Source: Elusimicrobiota bacterium
GTDB taxonomy: Bacteria > Elusimicrobiota > Elusimicrobia > FEN-1173
DNA length: 64,000 nt
Direction: 5' to 3'
Assembly (NCBI GenBank): GCA_016714745.1
Contig: JADKCG010000001.1
Span: forward strand, 124,001 to 188,000
Below the pieces are notes generated by a model. It ran no database searches and had not been told where the DNA came from. It saw only the letters and a list, made by a program, of their open reading frames with translations. Position 1 is the first letter of the stretch. Each line of letters begins with the position of its first letter. The translations under genes were made by a program, and so were the position numbers. Positions 1 through 9,497 of the stretch are shown here, one piece after another.

Positions 1-1
1 T

Positions 2-1402
2 TCCAACGGGACCACTTCCTGGGTGGTCTCCGATGTGACCGATAAAAAAGTGGCCCCCCAAAGCGATATGGCGCTCAGTCCCAGCGGCGCTCCCCATGTG
101 GTCTATTATCAAACCGATACTCCCGCGGGAGTCAAACACGCGCGGTTGTCTGGGACAACATGGGTGGCGGGTTCGGTGGAAGATTTCGTGAGCACGAACA
201 CGTTTGTTTCTATTGCAGTGGGGTCGGATGATGTCCCGCGTCTTCTCTACACACAAACGGTCAGTTCAAGCACATGGTATGGAAAGGACGTGGGCGGAGT
301 GTGGGTCTCCTCCATGGTCATTCCGGTGGCGGGTGGACCTCTGACTCTGGCTTTGGATGACACCAATACACCCTATATTCTCACTGTTGTTGATTATCTG
401 GGGGATCGCTATGTGATTTTTGCGCAACAAACAGTGTTGGGCGACTTTGCTGGAGGGACCGTTTTCTTCACCTCGGATTCATTATCGAAGGCACAAAAAA
501 TCGGACTCGCCATTGATAAACAAAAAAAAGCGCACATGTCTTACTTTGACGAAAACATCGGGGGGCTTGTTTACGGTTCTTATGACGGGATTTCTTTTTC
601 CTCCTCCACGTTGGACGCTTCCCCCGGGGCGGGGTATTTTTCAGATATTGTTGTTAATGACCTGGACAAACCCATGATCGTTTATTCCTCAACGGGAGTG
701 GGATTTCGGTCTGCGGTTTTGGGCGCTTCTTGGACCTTATCGACGTTGGAGCCGGGCGCCTTTAATGGCGTAGGGCCCAGTCTTGCGATGAACCGTTATA
801 ACCATTATCTGGCGGGGTATTTGAACGGTGACGCCAATGAATTGAAATTTATCACAGATGCGTTTCGAAACATGTCAATTTCCGGAACCGTGCTGGACTT
901 CATGGGGTCTTCCATCCCAGGTGTCACGTTGACGCTTTCGGGAGGCATTGCGTCCTCTTCGCTCGCAGTGTCCGGCAATGGGGGAGGGTATTCGGCGGAT
1001 CATTTGTTTGAAGGACCGTATACCTTGACCCCTTCGAAAGAGGGCTATTCCTTTCAACCGGTCTCCCGGTCTTTTTCCCCCTTGCAGTCCTCCGTTCCGC
1101 TCCAGAATTTTCAAGGGGGGGCGGTAAATTTTTCGGCGGTGGGCAACCTTTTTAACCCGGTGGACGGGGCCCCGGTGGCATTCAACTATTCCATCCTCCC
1201 AGGCCATGTTTCACTTAAAGTTTACAGTCTTCGCGGAACGCCGGTGCGAACATTGGTGGACCAAGACGAATCTGCAGGAAATCATTCGGTCTTTTGGGAT
1301 GGTCGCGACAGCGATGGCCACGTGGTGGCCAGCGGCATTTATCTCGTTTACTTCGAAGCCGATCAAACCAAAAGCACCACCAAAGTCGCGGTGGTCAAAT
1401 GA
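2..1402 (+). CDS. Secreted protein with FlgD-like C-terminal module (5' truncated)
   Basis: The frame is open to the first base of the window, so the start lies upstream. The visible 460 or so residues begin with loosely repeated beta-rich stretches of the kind seen in sialidase or beta-propeller-like secreted proteins. Around residues 289-355 there is a carboxypeptidase-regulatory-like fold (ISGTVLDFMGSSIPGVTLTL). The last 70 residues form a FlgD-Ig-like module with the typical VYSLRGTPVRTLVD and GRDSDGHVVASGIYLVYF motifs. Such modules often sit at the C-terminus of exported proteins as sorting or anchoring domains. The stop codon overlaps an ATG of the following PorV-like gene by 4 bp, so the two are probably co-transcribed and both act at the cell envelope. 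The specific function is unknown. Confidence 0.75.
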   Translation, partial: SNGTTSWVVSDVTDKKVAPQSDMALSPSGAPHVVYYQTDTPAGVKHARLSGTTWVAGSVEDFVSTNTFVSIAVGSDDVPRLLYTQTVSSSTWYGKDVGGVWVSSMVIPVAGGPLTLALDDTNTPYILTVVDYLGDRYVIFAQQTVLGDFAGGTVFFTSDSLSKAQKIGLAIDKQKKAHMSYFDENIGGLVYGSYDGISFSSSTLDASPGAGYFSDIVVNDLDKPMIVYSSTGVGFRSAVLGASWTLSTLEPGAFNGVGPSLAMNRYNHYLAGYLNGDANELKFITDAFRNMSISGTVLDFMGSSIPGVTLTLSGGIASSSLAVSGNGGGYSADHLFEGPYTLTPSKEGYSFQPVSRSFSPLQSSVPLQNFQGGAVNFSAVGNLFNPVDGAPVAFNYSILPGHVSLKVYSLRGTPVRTLVDQDESAGNHSVFWDGRDSDGHVVASGIYLVYFEADQTKSTTKVAVVK

Positions 1403-2454
1403 TAAGGGTTCTCTTTCGTGGCACGGGCATCTTGCCCGCGTGTTTCACGGGCTGGAAGCCCGTGCCACAAATTCAATGGATCCCGGCCTTCGCTGGGATG
1501 ACGGCAAAAGTTTTATTCCTGTCAGCGGCTTTGTTTCCCTCCGCCTGGGCCCTTGACTCTCGAACCGGTGGGACGACTCTTTTGGAAACCATGGACGCGC
1601 GGGGGGCCGCTTTGGGTGAGGCTGGGTCAACCTTGGGGGGGGATTTGAGCGGTGTGGCGTTTAATCCGGCGGTTTTAACGACCATGGAAAATCCCCAGCT
1701 GGAGACTCAATTTCAAGTGGCGCCGGGGGACGTGCGTACCGGGCTGGTTTCGTTTGGTCGTTCCGGCCCACGCGTGGGGTGGGGCGCCTCTCTGATCGCT
1801 TTGGATGCGGGGACCATCGAGATTACTCCCCTCTCGGGGGCTCCTTACACGAACCGAGCCCAACAGGACCTGGTGGGCACATTTTCCGCTGGGGTGTTGT
1901 TGGGGTCATGGTTTCGTGTGGGGGGAACCGTGAAAGGACTTCAATCGAAGTTGGCGGGGGAATATTCGGCCACCACCGTGGCCGGGGACGCGGGGATCCT
2001 CCTTGACCTTCCGATCCAGGGTGTGCGTTTGGGCGGGGCTGTGCAAAATGTGGGGCCGGACCTCACTTACCAATCTTCCGGCGATCCTTTGCCGCGGGTT
2101 TATCGAGGGGGGCTGTCTTACTTATTTTTTACCGGAGAAGAAGACGTCGACCCAAATTCGGCTGGCTTATGGTATTCCGCCGATCGTCTCTCCGGGTCGA
2201 AAATATGGGTGGGGGCCGACGCGGTGGCCGACCAATGGGGAAACGTCACTGGGAATCTCGGAATGGAGTGGGAATATGCCAAGCTCGCCACGTTGCGGCT
2301 CGGGGGGATCGTGGGCGACAAAAGCGTTGGGTTCACGGCAGGAATCGGATTTTTAATTCGTCAATGGCGATTGGATTATTCGGTTCAGCTTGTGGACGAA
2401 TTAACGGATCGTCACCGCCTCGCGGTATCTTACTTCTGGAGCACGGACAAATAA
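1399..2454 (+). CDS. PorV/PorQ-like outer-membrane beta-barrel protein
   Basis: The protein has the start signature of PorV/PorQ (UPF0164) barrels: ARGAALGEAGSTLGGDLSGV followed by FNPAVL, then amphipathic beta strands rich in Gly, ending in a strand with a terminal Trp/Tyr pattern. Two starts are possible. ATG 1399 overlaps the upstream stop (ATGA), as in many gene pairs here. ATG 1498 gives a clean signal peptide (MTAKVLFLSAALFPSAWA). Between them the reading frame passes through two palindromic repeats (1418-1468 and 1477-1504), so residues 6-33 of the longer form are repeat-derived (GTGILPACFTGWKPVP, WIPAFAGMT). Family members are found in the outer membrane and, in Bacteroidota, help deliver proteins to the surface. 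Its neighbour with a FlgD-like tail fits such a role, but no other type IX secretion component is visible. Confidence 0.75.
   Translation: MIRVLFRGTGILPACFTGWKPVPQIQWIPAFAGMTAKVLFLSAALFPSAWALDSRTGGTTLLETMDARGAALGEAGSTLGGDLSGVAFNPAVLTTMENPQLETQFQVAPGDVRTGLVSFGRSGPRVGWGASLIALDAGTIEITPLSGAPYTNRAQQDLVGTFSAGVLLGSWFRVGGTVKGLQSKLAGEYSATTVAGDAGILLDLPIQGVRLGGAVQNVGPDLTYQSSGDPLPRVYRGGLSYLFFTGEEDVDPNSAGLWYSADRLSGSKIWVGADAVADQWGNVTGNLGMEWEYAKLATLRLGGIVGDKSVGFTAGIGFLIRQWRLDYSVQLVDELTDRHRLAVSYFWSTDK
1418..1468. repeat. Palindromic repeat with perfect 11-bp ends
   Basis: The ends GTGGCACGGGC (1418-1428) and GCCCGTGCCAC (1458-1468) are exact reverse complements. The interior also contains TTGCCCGCG and CACGGGC halves that can pair. 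The element lies inside the signal-peptide region of the PorV-like gene without breaking its frame. It resembles the short intergenic palindromes often translated as GILPACF..WKPVP in databases; that likeness is from memory. Confidence 0.8.
1477..1504. repeat. REP-like palindrome (WIPAFAGMT type)
   Basis: TGGATCCCGGCCTTCGCTGGGATGACGG folds as ATCCCGGC / GCTGGGAT with a CTTC loop. This is the widespread short palindrome whose translation gives WIPAFAGMT on one strand and VIPAKAGIH on the other. It supplies the alternative start codon (ATG 1498) of the PorV-like gene. Confidence 0.75.
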
Positions 2455-2455
2455 T

Positions 2456-5400
2456 ATGCCCAAACGAACAGACATTGAGACCATCTTGATCATTGGTTCT
2501 GGCCCGATCGTGATCGGCCAGGCCTGCGAGTTCGACTATTCCGGCGCCCAAGCGGTCAAGGCCCTTAAGAAAGAGGGCTATCGCGTGGTGCTGATCAATT
2601 CCAATCCGGCCACCATCATGACCGATCCGGAATTTGCCCACGCCACCTATGTGGAACCATTGATTCCCTCGATGGTCGAACGCATCATCGAAAAAGAAAA
2701 ACCCCAGGTGATCCTTCCCACGCTTGGCGGGCAAACGGCGTTGAATCTCGCGGTGGCCTTGCACGAACGGGGTAGTCTGGCGAAATACAACGTCGAGCTG
2801 ATCGGAGCCAAGGTGGACGCGATTCGGCGCGCCGAGGACCGTGAACTCTTTAAGAAAACCATGATGGGCATCGGCTTGAGCGTTCCCAAAGCGGCGTGGC
2901 GCGTACCCCTCTCGGAGGCGGAACATATCGCCGAAGACATCGGGTTTCCTTTAATCATCCGAGCGTCGTTCACCTTGGGGGGAATCGGGTCCGCCATCGT
3001 CTATACACGGGAAGACTTTTTGGCCGCCGCCCGGCGAGGGTTGGACGCCAGCCCCATCCATGAAATTCTGTTGGAACAAAGCGTCATCGGCTGGAAAGAA
3101 TACGAGCTGGAAGTCATGCGGGACCGGGCCGACCAGTGTGTGGTCATTTGTTCGATTGAGAACCTGGACCCCATGGGTGTCCATACGGGAGACTCCATCA
3201 CGGTGGCCCCAGCGCAAACGCTCTCGGACCCCGATTACCAAATCTTGCGCGACCAGTCCTTTGCCTGTATACGGGCCATTGGCGTTGAGACGGGAGGGTC
3301 CAACGTTCAATTCGCCGTCGATCCAAAAACGGGCCATGCGTCGATCATCGAAATGAACCCCCGCGTTTCGCGCTCCTCCGCGCTGGCTTCCAAGGCCACG
3401 GGGTTTCCCATTGCTAAAATGGCCGCGCTTCTCGCGGTCGGCTACCGGTTGGACGAAATCCCCAACGACATCACGAAGAAAACGCCGGCCTGTTTTGAGC
3501 CTGTGATCGACTATGTGGTCACTAAAATCCCCCGCTTTGCCTTTGAGAAATTCACAGAGGCCGACCAAACGCTGAACACCAGCATGAAATCTGTCGGAGA
3601 GGTTATGGCGATCGGGCGCACGTTTCGGGAATCGCTCCAAAAGGCCTTGCGCGGTCTTGAGATCGGTCGGGCGGGTTTGGGGGCGGACGGGAAATCCATT
3701 GTGGCGAAAGTGGACGAATTGTCTCAGCGGGGCTCCGATGACCCCGAAAAGAAAAAGTTGTTGGAAGAGGTGGAAAACAAGATCCGCATCCCGAACTGCG
3801 ATCGGATCTTTAACATCAAATACGCTTTCCAATTGGGGTTAACGGTGGAAGATATTTGCCGGCTCTCTTTGATCGATCCCTGGTTTATTCACCATATCGG
3901 GATGATTTGGGAATTGGAAAAAGAAATTCGCGCCGCGGGCAAAGCCATGGATGTCCCGTTGCTTCGTCGGGCAAAACGGGACGGTTTTTCGGATGTCCAG
4001 CTGGCGTATTTGACAGGTCTGAAATCCGACGCCATCGCGAAAATGCGTAAGGAACATGTGCCCGTCACTTTTAAAAGGGTGGATACCTGCGCCGCCAAGT
4101 TCCCGGCCGACACGCCCTATTTCTATTCCACCTACGAAGAGGAAGACGAATCTCTTCCGCTGTCTAAAAAAGAGCGGGTGATCGTGTTGGGCGGTGGCCC
4201 CAACCGCATCGGCCAGGGCATCGAGTTTGACTATTGTTGCGTCCATGCGGCCTGGGCCATCAAAGAGTGCGGCTACGAAGCCATCATGGTCAACTGTAAC
4301 CCCGAGACGGTGTCCACAGATTATGACACCTCCGACCAGCTTTTCTTTGAACCGTTGACTCTGGAAGATGTGGTGAACGTCGTGGAACGCACGGGCGCAA
4401 AAGGGGTCATTCCCCAGTTCGGGGGTCAGACACCGCTCAATTTAGCCAAACCGCTTTTGAAGGCGGGCGTACAGATTTTGGGCACCTCGGCTGATTCCAT
4501 TGATATCGCCGAAGACCGGGAACGGTTTGGAGCGCTTTTGAAGAAGTTGAATATTCCCCATCCCGCTAACGGCACTGCTCGGAATTTGAAAGAGGCGGAA
4601 GAAGCGGCCGAACGGGTAGGGTATCCCGTGATGGTACGGCCCTCGTATGTGTTGGGCGGCCGCGCCATGGAAGTCGTTTTTGACAAGGCTCAGTTGGCGG
4701 ATTACATGCGCCGTGCGCTCGAATCCGGCGCCGGTTTGCCGATCCTCTTGGACCGGTTTTTGGAAGACGCCAAAGAGGTGGACGTTGATGCCGTCTGTGA
4801 TGGGAAAGACGTGTTCATCGCCGGGATTATGGAACACATAGAAGAAGCCGGCATCCATTCCGGCGATTCCGCCTGTGTTCTGCCGCCCCATAGCCTTGAG
4901 CCAAAAGTGTTGGAGGATCTCACCCGCTACACCACCGAAATGGCTTTGGCCCTGGAAGTGAAAGGGTTGATCAATATTCAGTATGCGGTCCAAAACGGTA
5001 CGGTGTATGTGTTGGAAGCCAATCCGCGGGCCAGCCGCACGGTACCGTTTGTCTCAAAGGCCACGGGCGTCCCTTTGGCCAAAGTGGCCGCCATGGTGAT
5101 GGTGGGGAAATCCTTGAAAGACGTTTTGGCCCCGTGGGGGAAAGTGATCGCCCAAAGGAAACCCTGGTTTTCTGTGAAGGAAGTGGTGTTCCCTTGGTTG
5201 CGGTTCCCGGAAGTGGACGTGGTGCTCGGGCCCGAAATGCGCTCCACTGGGGAAGTTATGGGTATTGACGTGGATTATGGCACGGCCTTCGGGAAATCCC
5301 AAGCGGCCGCCGGCGGCGCTTTGCCGAAAAAGGGAACGATTCTCTTTAGCCTGCGAATTCGGGACCGGGCCCAAGCCCTCCCCATCGCCCGCGCCTTCGA

Positions 5401-5734
5401 GAAAATGGGATACGGTTTAATGGGTACCGAAGGAACGGCGGTCTATTTACGGGAGAACGGTTTGAACATTCAGTCCGTCAAAAAAATTGCGGAAGGCAGA
5501 CCCAACGTGCTGGACGTCATCAAAAATCGGGAAGTGGTGCTGGTGCTCAACACGCCGGAAGGCCACCGTTCTCGTTCCGACGGGTTCCATATCCGCCGCA
5601 CCGCCCTTCTTTCCAATGTTCCTATCATCACCACCCACGCCGCCGCCCGTGCTGTGGTCGAGGGTTTGCAACAATCCAGAGAACGCCGCTGGGAAGCCCG
5701 TTCCCTTCAAGACCTCTACAAGTCTGGGGTGTAG
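2456..5734 (+). CDS. carB: Carbamoyl-phosphate synthase large subunit
   Basis: This makes carbamoyl phosphate from bicarbonate, ATP and ammonia delivered by CarA, for arginine and pyrimidine synthesis in the cytoplasm. The protein is 1092 residues, close to the usual 1070. It has two homologous halves, each opening with the PreATP-grasp signature: IGSGPIVIGQACEFDYSGAQ near residue 13 and LGGGPNRIGQGIEFDYCCV near residue 577. ATP-grasp domains follow, with ENLDPMGVHTGDS in the first half and EEAGIHSGDSACVLPPHSLE in the second. A methylglyoxal-synthase-like allosteric domain occupies roughly 950-1092. The gene begins one base after the PorV-like stop, an odd neighbour for a core metabolic gene. 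carA is not in the window. The reading frame is intact. Confidence 0.97.
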   Translation: MPKRTDIETILIIGSGPIVIGQACEFDYSGAQAVKALKKEGYRVVLINSNPATIMTDPEFAHATYVEPLIPSMVERIIEKEKPQVILPTLGGQTALNLAVALHERGSLAKYNVELIGAKVDAIRRAEDRELFKKTMMGIGLSVPKAAWRVPLSEAEHIAEDIGFPLIIRASFTLGGIGSAIVYTREDFLAAARRGLDASPIHEILLEQSVIGWKEYELEVMRDRADQCVVICSIENLDPMGVHTGDSITVAPAQTLSDPDYQILRDQSFACIRAIGVETGGSNVQFAVDPKTGHASIIEMNPRVSRSSALASKATGFPIAKMAALLAVGYRLDEIPNDITKKTPACFEPVIDYVVTKIPRFAFEKFTEADQTLNTSMKSVGEVMAIGRTFRESLQKALRGLEIGRAGLGADGKSIVAKVDELSQRGSDDPEKKKLLEEVENKIRIPNCDRIFNIKYAFQLGLTVEDICRLSLIDPWFIHHIGMIWELEKEIRAAGKAMDVPLLRRAKRDGFSDVQLAYLTGLKSDAIAKMRKEHVPVTFKRVDTCAAKFPADTPYFYSTYEEEDESLPLSKKERVIVLGGGPNRIGQGIEFDYCCVHAAWAIKECGYEAIMVNCNPETVSTDYDTSDQLFFEPLTLEDVVNVVERTGAKGVIPQFGGQTPLNLAKPLLKAGVQILGTSADSIDIAEDRERFGALLKKLNIPHPANGTARNLKEAEEAAERVGYPVMVRPSYVLGGRAMEVVFDKAQLADYMRRALESGAGLPILLDRFLEDAKEVDVDAVCDGKDVFIAGIMEHIEEAGIHSGDSACVLPPHSLEPKVLEDLTRYTTEMALALEVKGLINIQYAVQNGTVYVLEANPRASRTVPFVSKATGVPLAKVAAMVMVGKSLKDVLAPWGKVIAQRKPWFSVKEVVFPWLRFPEVDVVLGPEMRSTGEVMGIDVDYGTAFGKSQAAAGGALPKKGTILFSLRIRDRAQALPIARAFEKMGYGLMGTEGTAVYLRENGLNIQSVKKIAEGRPNVLDVIKNREVVLVLNTPEGHRSRSDGFHIRRTALLSNVPIITTHAAARAVVEGLQQSRERRWEARSLQDLYKSGV

Positions 5735-6544
5735 TTACTTCAGAGCCTTTCCGTAGCTTCTACGGATCAGGCGATCGGCGAGAGAGGGAAAGAGGGTGCT
5801 GAACCAAATTCCCGGGCGGTTCCACCAGGGGACGTGAATTTCTGTGTTTTTTCCTTCCACGGCTTTCACAACCGCTCGTGCGGCGCGCTCGGCGGACACC
5901 CGGGAGCGTTCGTGGGAAGGATACGTAGGGGGAAGTCGGGACCGGTCAAGATTCGCCGGCATTTCGGTTTCTGTGCCTCCGGGAAGAACCAGGCTCATGG
6001 TAATTCCCTTCGGGGCCAACTCCATCCGTAACCCTTCCGTCAATCCCAACAACGCAAACTTGCTCGCCGCGTAGGCGGCCATGAAGGGCAAGCCGCGCCG
6101 GCTGACCCCGGACCCCACCTGCACGATATGTCCCCCGCCTTGTTTTTCCATCACGGGAATGGCCGCCCGCACCGTTTCAATCGTCGCCCAAAAGTTCGTC
6201 TCAAAAATTTCACGCATTTCGTCAACGGGCATGTCCATAAACGGAGACATGCGCAGAATCCCCGCGTTGTTCACCAAAACGTCCAACCGTCCGAAATGGG
6301 CCACCGTGCTCAACACCACCGCCCGGGCCTGGTCCGGCTGTGAAATGTCCGCCGGCAAAACGAGGGGGGGGCGTTCGCCCCGGGGACATTCGTCCCCTTT
6401 TTCAAAGCCGTTGGCCAGGGTGTCCAAGCGGGCCTTTCGGCGGGCGGTAACAGCCAGTCTCCAGCCACGGGCGGCGAGGAGCTTGGCGGTTTCCCAGCCG
6501 ATGCCCGAGGAGGCGCCGGTAATAAGCGCAACCTTAGGAATCAT
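5735..6544 (-). CDS. Short-chain dehydrogenase/reductase (SDR family)
   Basis: A classical SDR of 269 residues with the NAD(P) motif TGASSGIG at the N-terminus, NNAG near residue 90, and the active-site pattern S...YAASK (GSGVSRRGLPFMAAYAASKF). The start chosen (ATG 6544) gives the normal MIPKVALITGAS opening; the longer frame upstream is nadE read out of frame. It overlaps the nadE stop by 11 bp and is the last gene of the minus-strand run that starts at ispG. The 3' end abuts the carB stop tail-to-tail with no gap. Substrate unknown; an oxidoreductase acting on a small carbonyl or alcohol is all that can be said. Confidence 0.88.
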   Translation of the reverse strand: MIPKVALITGASSGIGWETAKLLAARGWRLAVTARRKARLDTLANGFEKGDECPRGERPPLVLPADISQPDQARAVVLSTVAHFGRLDVLVNNAGILRMSPFMDMPVDEMREIFETNFWATIETVRAAIPVMEKQGGGHIVQVGSGVSRRGLPFMAAYAASKFALLGLTEGLRMELAPKGITMSLVLPGGTETEMPANLDRSRLPPTYPSHERSRVSAERAARAVVKAVEGKNTEIHVPWWNRPGIWFSTLFPSLADRLIRRSYGKALK

Positions 6545-8233
6545 ACGGCCGGAACCGGTTGGTGATGGGCATCCGCCGGTCGCGGCCAAACGCGCGGGGG
6601 GTGATTTTGACGCCCAAAGGCGCTTGGCGGCGCTTGAACTCCATCTCATCGATGGTGCGAAGCGTTTTCGCCGCAACGCCGGGTTCAATGCCGTCTTTAA
6701 TGATTTCGGCCAAGCCGTGGTTTTCTTCCACGTGGTGGGCAATGATGGCATCTAAAATGTCGTAGGGCGGAAGCGTGTCTTGATCTTTTTGGTGGCGACG
6801 CAATTCGGCCGTGGGGGCGCGGGTGATCGTTGATTCAGGAATCACGGGGCGTTTGTCCCGTTTGTTCCGCCACCGGGCCAGATCGTAAACGAGGGTTTTG
6901 GGAATATCTTTGATCACGGCGAACCCGCCCACCGAATCGCCGTAAAGGGTGAAATAGCCGGCGGAAAGTTCCGATTTGTTCCCCGTGGTCAGCACCAGCC
7001 AGCCGAATTTGTTGGAGAGGGCCATCAGAAGTGTGCCCCGCACACGGGACTGTAAATTTTCTTCCGTCACATCCACCGCCCGCCCCGCGAAGAGGGGGGC
7101 CAAGGTTTTTAGGTAAGACTGGACTGTTTCTTCAATCCCAATGGTCAGAAAGTCGATCCCCAGATTTTTGGCCACAAGTTCCGCGTCGGCTTTGGTCTCC
7201 GTGGAATTGAAGCGCGAGGGAAGCGTCACGCCCACCACGTTCTCTTTGCCCAGTGCGTCCACGGCAATCGTGGCCACCAAAGCGGAATCGATCCCGCCGG
7301 AAAGACCAATGACGACTTTCCCAAAACCGTTTTTCTGAACATAGTCCCGCGTGCCCAGTGTGAGGGCGGCGTAAATTTCATTTTCCCGAGAGAGAGAACC
7401 GTTATTTGTGGGAGCGGGAGTTCTTTTTTGAGAGCGGGGACCGTTATGGATGTTTCGGCGGCGCGGCCGCGCGCTATCGGCAAGTCCATGTCGACAATGA
7501 GAAGTGTCTCCTCAAACATGGGGGCTTGGGCGATGACGTTCCCCCTTCGGTCCATCACAAGACTTCCCCCGTCATACACCAATTCGTCCTGGCCGCCGAC
7601 CATATTGCAATAGGCGATGGCCGACCCGCATTCGCGGGTCTTTTTTCGAAGGATTTCCAGCCGCTCTTTTATTTTGCCCGCGTGGTAGGGGCTGGCGGAT
7701 AGGTTGAGAATGACGGAAGCGCCCTGTTCGGCGGCCGTGAGCGCCGGGCCTTTGGGCCGCCAAACATCTTCACAGATCGAGAACCCGATTCGAACGCCGT
7801 TGAGGTCCAACACCGCCGGTTTTTCGCCTTCGGAAAAATAACGTCGTTCGTCAAAGACCCCGTAGTTGGGTAAAAACCACTTATGAAACGATTGGCGAAA
7901 CCGGCCGCCAGAGAGGACAAAGGCTCCGTTGTAAAGGGCATGGCCCTTCTTGGTGGGGGACCCGACCACCACCACGATGTCTTTTGGGACGGAGCGAAGA
8001 AGGGCGCGGAGGGATTTTCCCGTTTTGGCAAGGAAGAGCGGTTCAAAAAGTAAATCTTCGGGCGGATACCCCGTCAGTGCCATTTCGGGGAACAGGACCA
8101 GGTCGGCTCCTTTTTCCCGGGCTTGCCGACTGAACGACACAATGCGGGCCGCGTTCCCATCGAGATCCCCAACGGTGGGGTTAATTTGGGCGAGCGCGGA
8201 GTCGGGGTGCGCGGCGGCCACAGGCGCAGTCAT
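6534..8233 (-). CDS. nadE: Glutamine-dependent NAD+ synthetase (frame broken once)
   Basis: This enzyme amidates nicotinic acid adenine dinucleotide to NAD+. The N-terminal nitrilase-type glutaminase shows ALAQINPTVGDL, the Glu in FPEMALTGYP, the Lys in HKWFLPNYG and the Cys in GFSICEDVW. The C-terminal synthetase has SGGIDSA and TTGNKSELSAGYFTLYGD. The two parts lie in different frames. One base missing from the T6 run at 7424-7429 (+ strand) explains it; restoring it gives one 566-residue protein, a normal length for this family. ATG 8233 is the likely start, but the upstream ANTAR frame runs into it without a stop (see findings). nadD lies at 35.4 kb in this window, so two NAD biosynthesis genes are present at separate loci. 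Confidence 0.88.
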
Positions 8234-9460
8234 CTCCTGCCCCAGATCCTCGGCCAACAAAAGGGCTTCGGCGATTTCTTTCATGGATTTTCGACGGTCC
8301 ATGCTCTGTTTTTGGATTTCGCGGAAAGCTTCGGGTTCCGAAAGTCCTCGTTTTTTCATGAGCGCGCCCTTGGCCCGTTCCACGAGCTTCCGTGTCTCCA
8401 GCGCTTCCTGAGCAGAAAGCTTTTCTTGAAGAAGCCGTGTTTGCATAATGGCCGAGGCACATTGGTTGGCCACCGATTGCAGAACCGAAATATCTTCCTT
8501 TGAGAAGTCGTATTCCTGGGCAGAGTAGGTGTTGATAACGCCCAACACCTTTTCTTTGAACATCATGGGCAGGGACAGCAGGGAGACCAGTCCTTCGGAC
8601 ACCGCGATGTCGGGATAAGAAAACCGTTTATCTTTCCGCACATCGGCCACGACGATCGGTTTTTTCTCCAACACCGCCCGGCCGGACAAGCTTTGGTCCA
8701 CGGGAACCGGCGGTTTGTTGCGGTAGGCGTCCGACAGCGACTGGGTGGCCGCGATGCGGAGCTGACGTTTTTCTTCGTCCAACAACATCACCGAACAAAT
8801 CTTCGAGCCCAAAAGCGACGCTGTCATGGCCACAATCAATTGGAGAATTTCGTCCATGAACCGATCGGAAGTGACGGTCCGACTCACGGCGGAGAGGGTT
8901 TGGATCGCGTCGGCTTTTCGCCGGGTTTCTTCGTAGAGCCGAGCGTTTTTCAATGGCGCCGCCCACCTGCCGGGCAATGGTCGTCAATAGTTTTAAGGCA
9001 TGTTCACTGTAAGCGTAGGATTTTTTGTGTTGGACGTTGATGACGCCCACCACCCCGTCTTTCACCAATATCGGAACGGAAAGGAACGCCTCGAACTTGT
9101 CTTCCGGCAGGTTGTGGAAAAACTTAAACCGATGGTCTTCATGGGCTTTTCCGGGATGGAGAGGGGTTTTTTGTGTTCCGCGACCCAGCCGGTCAATCCT
9201 TCTCCCATGCGCAATCGCAGTTGGTCGATCTCTCCTGGGTGGGGCGGTTTTGACGCCGACAACACCAGGCTTCGATGCGACGGCTCATGCAGGTAAATGA
9301 AACACGCGTCCGCCTTGGTCAACCCGCTGACCAGGGCAACAATTTCCTGCAAGATGGTGCGCAGGTCAAGGGTGGATCCAATAATGTGCGTGATGCGATG
9401 CAATAAATCCAATTCTTCGGTAGTGGAAAGAGAACGCGGAACAGTTTTGGCGCGAGGCAT
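8234..9460 (-). CDS. GAF-GAF-ANTAR signalling/antiterminator protein (frame broken twice)
   Basis: After repair the protein reads as two GAF sensor domains and a C-terminal ANTAR RNA-binding domain. GAF1 contains MGEGLTGWVAEHKKPLSIP and ends near VGVINVQHKKSYAYSEHA. GAF2 runs from about ILQLIVAMTASLLGSKICSV to VANQCASAIMQTR. The ANTAR part reads LVERAKGALMKKRGLSE and SMKEIAEALLLAEDL. ANTAR domains bind paired RNA hairpins and suppress transcription termination. Breaks lie near 9143-9150 (one base lost) and in the T5 run 8946-8950 (one surplus base; removing it gives the canonical AIENARLYEE). The ATG at 9460 has a good AGGAG ribosome site. No stop separates it from nadE. An overlapping ATGA at 8230-8233 would give the gene-pair arrangement common here, so a further frame error or a real fusion are both possible. 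Confidence 0.75.
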
Positions 9461-9497
9461 GGCATACTCCTAAAGTGGAACCTGAGACGTGACTTTA

